From: DASTDY01 sp035457345
GTDB lineage: Bacteria > Patescibacteriota > Saccharimonadia > Saccharimonadales > EFPC-124
Assembly (NCBI GenBank): GCA_035457345.1
Contig: DATIBT010000016.1
Coordinates: forward strand, 1 to 8,751
Direction: 5' to 3'
Length of the DNA stretch: 8,751 bases
Shown here: one piece after another, positions 6,333 through 8,751 of the stretch
Position numbering within the stretch: position 1 is the first letter of the stretch
How the letters are laid out: the number at the start of each line of letters is the position of its first letter
Program-made: the position numbers and the translations under genes
The notes under the pieces: generated by a model
Told to the model about the DNA's origin: nothing
What the model saw: the letters and a program-made list of their open reading frames with translations, nothing else
The model's database searches: none

Positions 6333-6361
6333 ATGATACTTGGTAAAGTGTTACTCAACAA
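6333..6361 (-). promoter_or_regulatory. Promoter of the small acidic protein gene
   Basis: On the minus strand TTGTTG (6356-6361) and TATCAT (6333-6338; five of six -10 matches) are separated by 17 bp. They lie in the gap after the long protein gene. Transcription would start near 6326, giving a leader of about 20 bases with the AAGGA site. No terminator is visible in the gap, so read-through from upstream is also likely. Confidence 0.5.
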
Positions 6362-6371
6362 GTACATCTTA

Positions 6372-7991
6372 TTATATGAGGTGGTTAACCCGAGCGATAT
6401 AAAGGGCAGCTTGAGGACTTAAGGGCTTGCCCGGGTGACGGAGACCAACTTCACCAGCATGTACGCCCGAGTCAAAGGTAAAGAAGTCTTTGGGAAATTT
6501 ATCTACCAGGTCATGGCTTTGTGCGTTCCAGGCGTCCTGACCCAGCCCTAGATTATGATAAAGCTCAAATCCGCCCATATTATTGTGGATTGGGGCTGTC
6601 AGGGCATTGAAGTTGTGTAACTGCTCAGGAGTTAAAGTAGAAGGATCGGGAAGGATGTTAGGAGTAGGTACCTCAATTGGATTAGGAATGCCATCTATGC
6701 CACCAATCATTCCATTGTCCTGCGCGCCTTCAACCCATACGCTACTAGCCCCATGGATGTGGAATAGGTCTTTGACGGCGTCCATAGCGGCTGCAATATC
6801 ATGACCCTTACGGCCAGCCTCAAAGCCAACCGCCAGAAGGGCTGCGGCACCCAAGACGCGCCCAATCTTATTCTTAAGACCCTTTTTCTGCTCGGGAGTG
6901 GCGGTAGCAGGTTGCATTTCTGCGTGATGCATCCGCCAATACTCGTTCAGGTCGACTGCTCGTTGGCCACCATCGTTAAAGTGTTGTACGTCCCTACCCA
7001 AATTCTGAACATGGTCGGCTGCAAAAACATAAGTACTATCAACGGCAGGAGTAACTGGCCGATTCCCTTGAAAACGCTGCTCTGTACGGTGCAAGGTTAC
7101 AGGAGGATTTGTCTCGCCAGGTAACTGAGCTGGGAAGCCCATAATCTCGTAACTGATAACGAGAGTAGTACCATCTGGGGATTGCTGAGTAAAGACCATC
7201 TTGTCGCCAACATGAGCGCCGTACCGCTCATTCGTAACAGATTCACGCTGGTCTAGAACAGAGGTGTTCTGTTCCAAGCTATTCTGTCGGGCGGCACGGG
7301 CGGCTACCTCAGGATTAGTAGGCACAACCGCAGTGCCTTGAGCATTTTCACTTAGATAGACCGTACCCCTCTCAGGAGCTGGACCAGGGTCGGGTCGGTC
7401 TGGATCATCATCTGGTGCACCGGGGTCACCTTCCCGCTCGGCAGCGCGCAATTCATCGTAGTTGGGTATAAAGGAACGGGCAACATCGTGAAATACGCCG
7501 TTTCCGGCGTCTTCGCCATTCTCGTCTTCATCACCCCACCACTCATCACGGGGCATAGTAGCAACATTTTCAAGAGCTTGGCGGGCCTCATCTACCATAT
7601 CATCATAATCTGGATCGTTTGGATCGAGATCCACGGTAAAATGAGGTAAAATACGGTCAATATCTTCAGTATTATCTTCAAGGATACCCCTCATAAGACG
7701 GCGTTCATACTCGCGGGTACTTGTTTCGGCTTCTACTCGTGCGAGGGCATCTTCAGGGCTGGCGCCCATCGAGACATACCAGGCCTCCCCAGTATTACGT
7801 GCTTCCCTTAGCGCTTCCTCGTATGCTGCGTCAAACTTAGCGTTCAGATTGCTTAGCTCTTCAAGGTGAGCTTTGTCCATCTTATCGAGGATAGGTTCAA
7901 GGTTCTCCATCCACTTTTCGTGCATAAAGCTGCGTTCATTGCCCTGCTCCGCTACTGCGGGATTACTGTGGTGTGACTCTGGGCTTGACAT
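6372..7991 (-). CDS. Long protein with an acidic helical N-terminus, one weak membrane segment and an exported-looking C-terminal domain; function unknown
   Basis: I do not recognise a family for this 539-residue protein. Residues 23-145 are charged and helical, probably coiled coil (for example HLEELSNLNAKFDAAYEEAL at 42-61). Residues 120-165 are very acidic, and 188-207 form an Asp/Pro-rich linker (DDDPDRPDPGPAPE). Residues 208-335 look beta-rich. A single weak hydrophobic stretch (about 378-393, RVLGAAALLAVGF) follows a lysine-rich flank (KKGLKNK, 369-375). By the positive-inside rule the N-terminal part would face the cytoplasm and the last ~145 residues the outside. That part has a Pro-rich spacer (435-450) and an aromatic-rich end domain (480-539, with WNAQSHDLVDKFP and FFTFDSGVHAG). 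No catalytic motif or cysteine is visible. The start at 7991 has AAAGAG nine bases upstream. It precedes the small acidic protein by 63 bp. A surface or envelope role is inferred only. Confidence 0.85.
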   Translation of the reverse strand: MSSPESHHSNPAVAEQGNERSFMHEKWMENLEPILDKMDKAHLEELSNLNAKFDAAYEEALREARNTGEAWYVSMGASPEDALARVEAETSTREYERRLMRGILEDNTEDIDRILPHFTVDLDPNDPDYDDMVDEARQALENVATMPRDEWWGDEDENGEDAGNGVFHDVARSFIPNYDELRAAEREGDPGAPDDDPDRPDPGPAPERGTVYLSENAQGTAVVPTNPEVAARAARQNSLEQNTSVLDQRESVTNERYGAHVGDKMVFTQQSPDGTTLVISYEIMGFPAQLPGETNPPVTLHRTEQRFQGNRPVTPAVDSTYVFAADHVQNLGRDVQHFNDGGQRAVDLNEYWRMHHAEMQPATATPEQKKGLKNKIGRVLGAAALLAVGFEAGRKGHDIAAAMDAVKDLFHIHGASSVWVEGAQDNGMIGGIDGIPNPIEVPTPNILPDPSTLTPEQLHNFNALTAPIHNNMGGFELYHNLGLGQDAWNAQSHDLVDKFPKDFFTFDSGVHAGEVGLRHPGKPLSPQAALYIARVNHLI

Positions 7992-8038
7992 GGTGGTGAA
8001 CTCTTTAGTTTTTTTGTTTTTAACTAGTGCTTAAACTT

Positions 8039-8067
8039 AAATTAGCATAAACGTGATGATTTTGCAA
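8039..8067 (-). promoter_or_regulatory. Promoter candidate for the long membrane protein gene
   Basis: On the minus strand TTGCAA (8062-8067) and TAATTT (8039-8044) are spaced by 17 bp. A TG one base upstream of the -10 gives an extended -10 form. The -10 itself is poor (three of six). It would start transcription near 8032, giving a leader of about 40 bases. Confidence 0.35.
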
Positions 8068-8128
8068 TAGTATTGATTAAATAACTATCTTCAAACCGCC
8101 AAATACAGAAGTTTCACACCTTAGAATA

Positions 8129-8157
8129 TTGACTAATTTTACATTTTGTGATTAAAT
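8129..8157 (+). promoter_or_regulatory. Promoter candidate reading into the GC-rich leader and reading frame
   Basis: TTGACT (8129-8134) is a five-of-six -35 match. TTAAAT (8152-8157) is a four-of-six -10 match with a TG one base upstream (extended -10). The spacer is 17 bp. Transcription would start near 8164, leaving about 228 bases before the ATG at 8392. It is one of the better promoter matches in the window, but the AT-rich setting raises the chance of a false match. Confidence 0.4.
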
Positions 8158-8195
8158 ATAAACACTTTCGCGAGGTGGAAGTACGCGCGGGAGGG

Positions 8196-8210
8196 CAAGT
8201 TAACAACTTG
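8196..8210 (+). other. Small hairpin early in the long leader
   Basis: CAAGTT (8196-8201) and AACTTG (8205-8210) form a perfect 6-bp stem around the 3-base loop AAC. No T-run follows, so it is not a terminator. By itself it could be chance. Confidence 0.3.
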
Positions 8211-8239
8211 GCTACTACACAATCTACATACTTTGTTGA

Positions 8240-8358
8240 ACTGTGCACGTTTAAACACAGCGCTCTGGTAGGAATACTTATTCTTGCTAAGGAGCGCTGT
8301 GCTTGAGCGTTTGGCGCCCGGCAACGGACACCGATCGCACAGTCAGCAAGATCCTACC
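8240..8358 (+). promoter_or_regulatory. Leader RNA candidate with mutually exclusive stems and a possible pseudoknot
   Basis: The main hairpin pairs CACAGCGCTC (8256-8265) with GAGCGCTGTG (8292-8301), 10 bp around a 26-base loop. That loop contains GGTAGGA (8267-8273) and TCTTGCT (8282-8288). Together these are the exact complement of AGCAAGATCCTACC (8345-8358), interrupted only by an 8-base bulge, so the loop could pair downstream as a pseudoknot. In addition ACTGTGC (8240-8246) and GCACAGT (8337-8343) are complementary. Each can also pair with one arm of the main hairpin, giving an A:B / B:C / C:D arrangement like an attenuator. The set ends 16 bases before the AAGGAG of the next frame. The pairings are seen; a regulatory role is inferred. 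Confidence 0.4.
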
Positions 8359-8374
8359 GAACCCGAGACCACTT

Positions 8375-8380
8375 AAGGAG
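8375..8380 (+). promoter_or_regulatory. Shine-Dalgarno of the GC-rich reading frame
   Basis: AAGGAG lies 11 bases before the ATG at 8392, a little far but usable. It supports this ATG as a true start. Confidence 0.6.
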
Positions 8381-8391
8381 TGTGTCCCGTC

Positions 8392-8751
8392 ATGACCAGT
8401 CACCTCGACCCCTCGAACCGAGCTGCTGACAATCCGTCCCTCAGCGATCTGTTGGCGCTTCGGCCGGGTGTGAGGCAGCACCTCGAAGACGACGCGGCCC
8501 GCAGCGAAGCGGTCGCTGACAAGTTCGGCCACGAGTACGTGCGCCGGACCCAGCACCTCAGCCCCCAGGCGCTCGACTTCGTTCATGGCCTCCTGACCGA
8601 TCTGCTCCGTCGCACCCTGCCCCTCCCGGGTGAGGACGCGACGGGCGAATTGGCACTCGACCGGACCCAGACCCACGGCCTGGCCACCGCGGCCCTCCCG
8701 GCCGGGACGGCTCAGATCGAGGGGACCGACCTCCCCCGGCTCGTGCGGGCG
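8392..8751 (+). CDS. Unrecognised high-GC reading frame, N-terminal 120 codons only, open at the window edge
   Basis: I do not recognise this protein. From the ATG, 120 codons run without a stop to the last base. Third codon positions are about 84% G or C by my count (19 of about 119 end in A or T), the mark of a genuine high-GC gene. The protein is soluble and acidic. It has a probable helical part (SLSDLLALRPGVRQHLEDD at 16-34, then DFVHGLLTDLLRRTL at 62-76) and a more Pro/Gly/Ala-rich end. No signal peptide, membrane segment or catalytic motif is visible. The usage differs sharply from every other gene here and resembles an actinobacterial or other high-GC genome. It may be transferred DNA or belong to another organism through a chimeric assembly. 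A 129-codon frame on the opposite strand (8287-8676) is its shadow. Confidence 0.7.
   Translation, partial: MTSHLDPSNRAADNPSLSDLLALRPGVRQHLEDDAARSEAVADKFGHEYVRRTQHLSPQALDFVHGLLTDLLRRTLPLPGEDATGELALDRTQTHGLATAALPAGTAQIEGTDLPRLVRA

Larger units (their letters stand above)
7992..8391. other. 400-bp gene-free region with a composition step from AT-rich to GC-rich
   Basis: No protein-coding frame of merit was found. The left part is very AT-rich: 18/60 G+C at 8041-8100 and 13/60 at 8101-8160. It holds divergent promoter candidates. From 8161 the G+C is 32/60, 23/60, 37/60 and 32/60 in successive 60-base blocks. It contains the complementary segments listed separately and then a Shine-Dalgarno for the frame at 8392. 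It does not match the conserved parts of RNase P RNA, tmRNA, SRP RNA, 6S RNA or a common riboswitch that I could recall. Confidence 0.6.

Noticed and set aside
6801..7124. 107-codon plus-strand frame and a smaller one at 6583-6804
   Set aside because: They are antisense shadows of the long protein gene, without ribosome sites or recognisable domains.
8139..8324. 61-codon minus-strand frame in the gene-free region
   Set aside because: It starts inside the GC-rich leader, has no ribosome site and ends in AT-rich promoter DNA. The composition is unlike a gene.
8161..8391. Known structured RNA (RNase P, tmRNA, SRP, 6S, T-box, group II intron domain V)
   Set aside because: None of the conserved sequence blocks I know for these could be found. 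A covariance-model search would be decisive.
8287..8676. 129-codon minus-strand frame in the GC-rich end
   Set aside because: It opposes the plus-strand frame at 8392, which has a Shine-Dalgarno and GC-rich third positions. Long antisense frames are expected in such DNA, and its product has no recognisable feature.
1..8751. CRISPR array, insertion sequence, tRNA or rRNA gene
   Set aside because: I saw no regularly spaced repeats, transposase motifs or tRNA-like cloverleaf. The short inverted repeats near 8256 alone do not make a mobile element.

Overview
The window looks like a chromosomal stretch of a small-genome bacterium of the Patescibacteria/CPR type, most likely Saccharibacteria. This is an inference. 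It rests on compact gene packing, a short DUF5663-like acidic protein next to a long protein of no recognised family, several genes without a Shine-Dalgarno sequence, and divergent housekeeping proteins. TGA is a normal stop (priA ends in it), so genetic code 25 is not in use. No rRNA or tRNA gene, CRISPR array, insertion sequence or integrase was seen.

Bases 1-2459 are all on the minus strand. In transcription order they hold a COG1926-type phosphoribosyltransferase, a stand-alone winged-helix DNA-binding protein, and recJ, whose 3' end runs off the left edge. Bases 2536-5935 are on the plus strand and hold priA, def and fmt, an order found in many bacteria: replication restart helicase, peptide deformylase, methionyl-tRNA formyltransferase. 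The last two act at opposite ends of the formyl-methionine cycle. The phosphoribosyltransferase and priA diverge from a 76-bp gap with back-to-back promoter-like elements.

Bases 5973-7991 are on the minus strand, convergent with fmt across a hairpin terminator. They hold a 539-residue protein with one weak membrane segment, followed by a 111-residue acidic helical protein. Neither function is known.

Bases 7992-8391 carry no gene. The left part is very AT-rich and holds two divergent promoter candidates. To the right the sequence becomes GC-rich and contains a cluster of mutually exclusive complementary segments, including a possible pseudoknot. From 8392 a plus-strand reading frame stays open to the window edge (120 codons). 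G+C over 8401-8751 counts as 249/351 (71%), against 13/60 (22%) at 8101-8160. The frame has the third-position bias of a real high-GC gene and is quite unlike its neighbours. It is either recently acquired DNA or a chimeric assembly join, and this edge is the main open question. Three genes (recJ, the phosphoribosyltransferase, priA) have a -10-like hexamer only 8-9 bases before the ATG and no Shine-Dalgarno, suggesting leaderless mRNAs.
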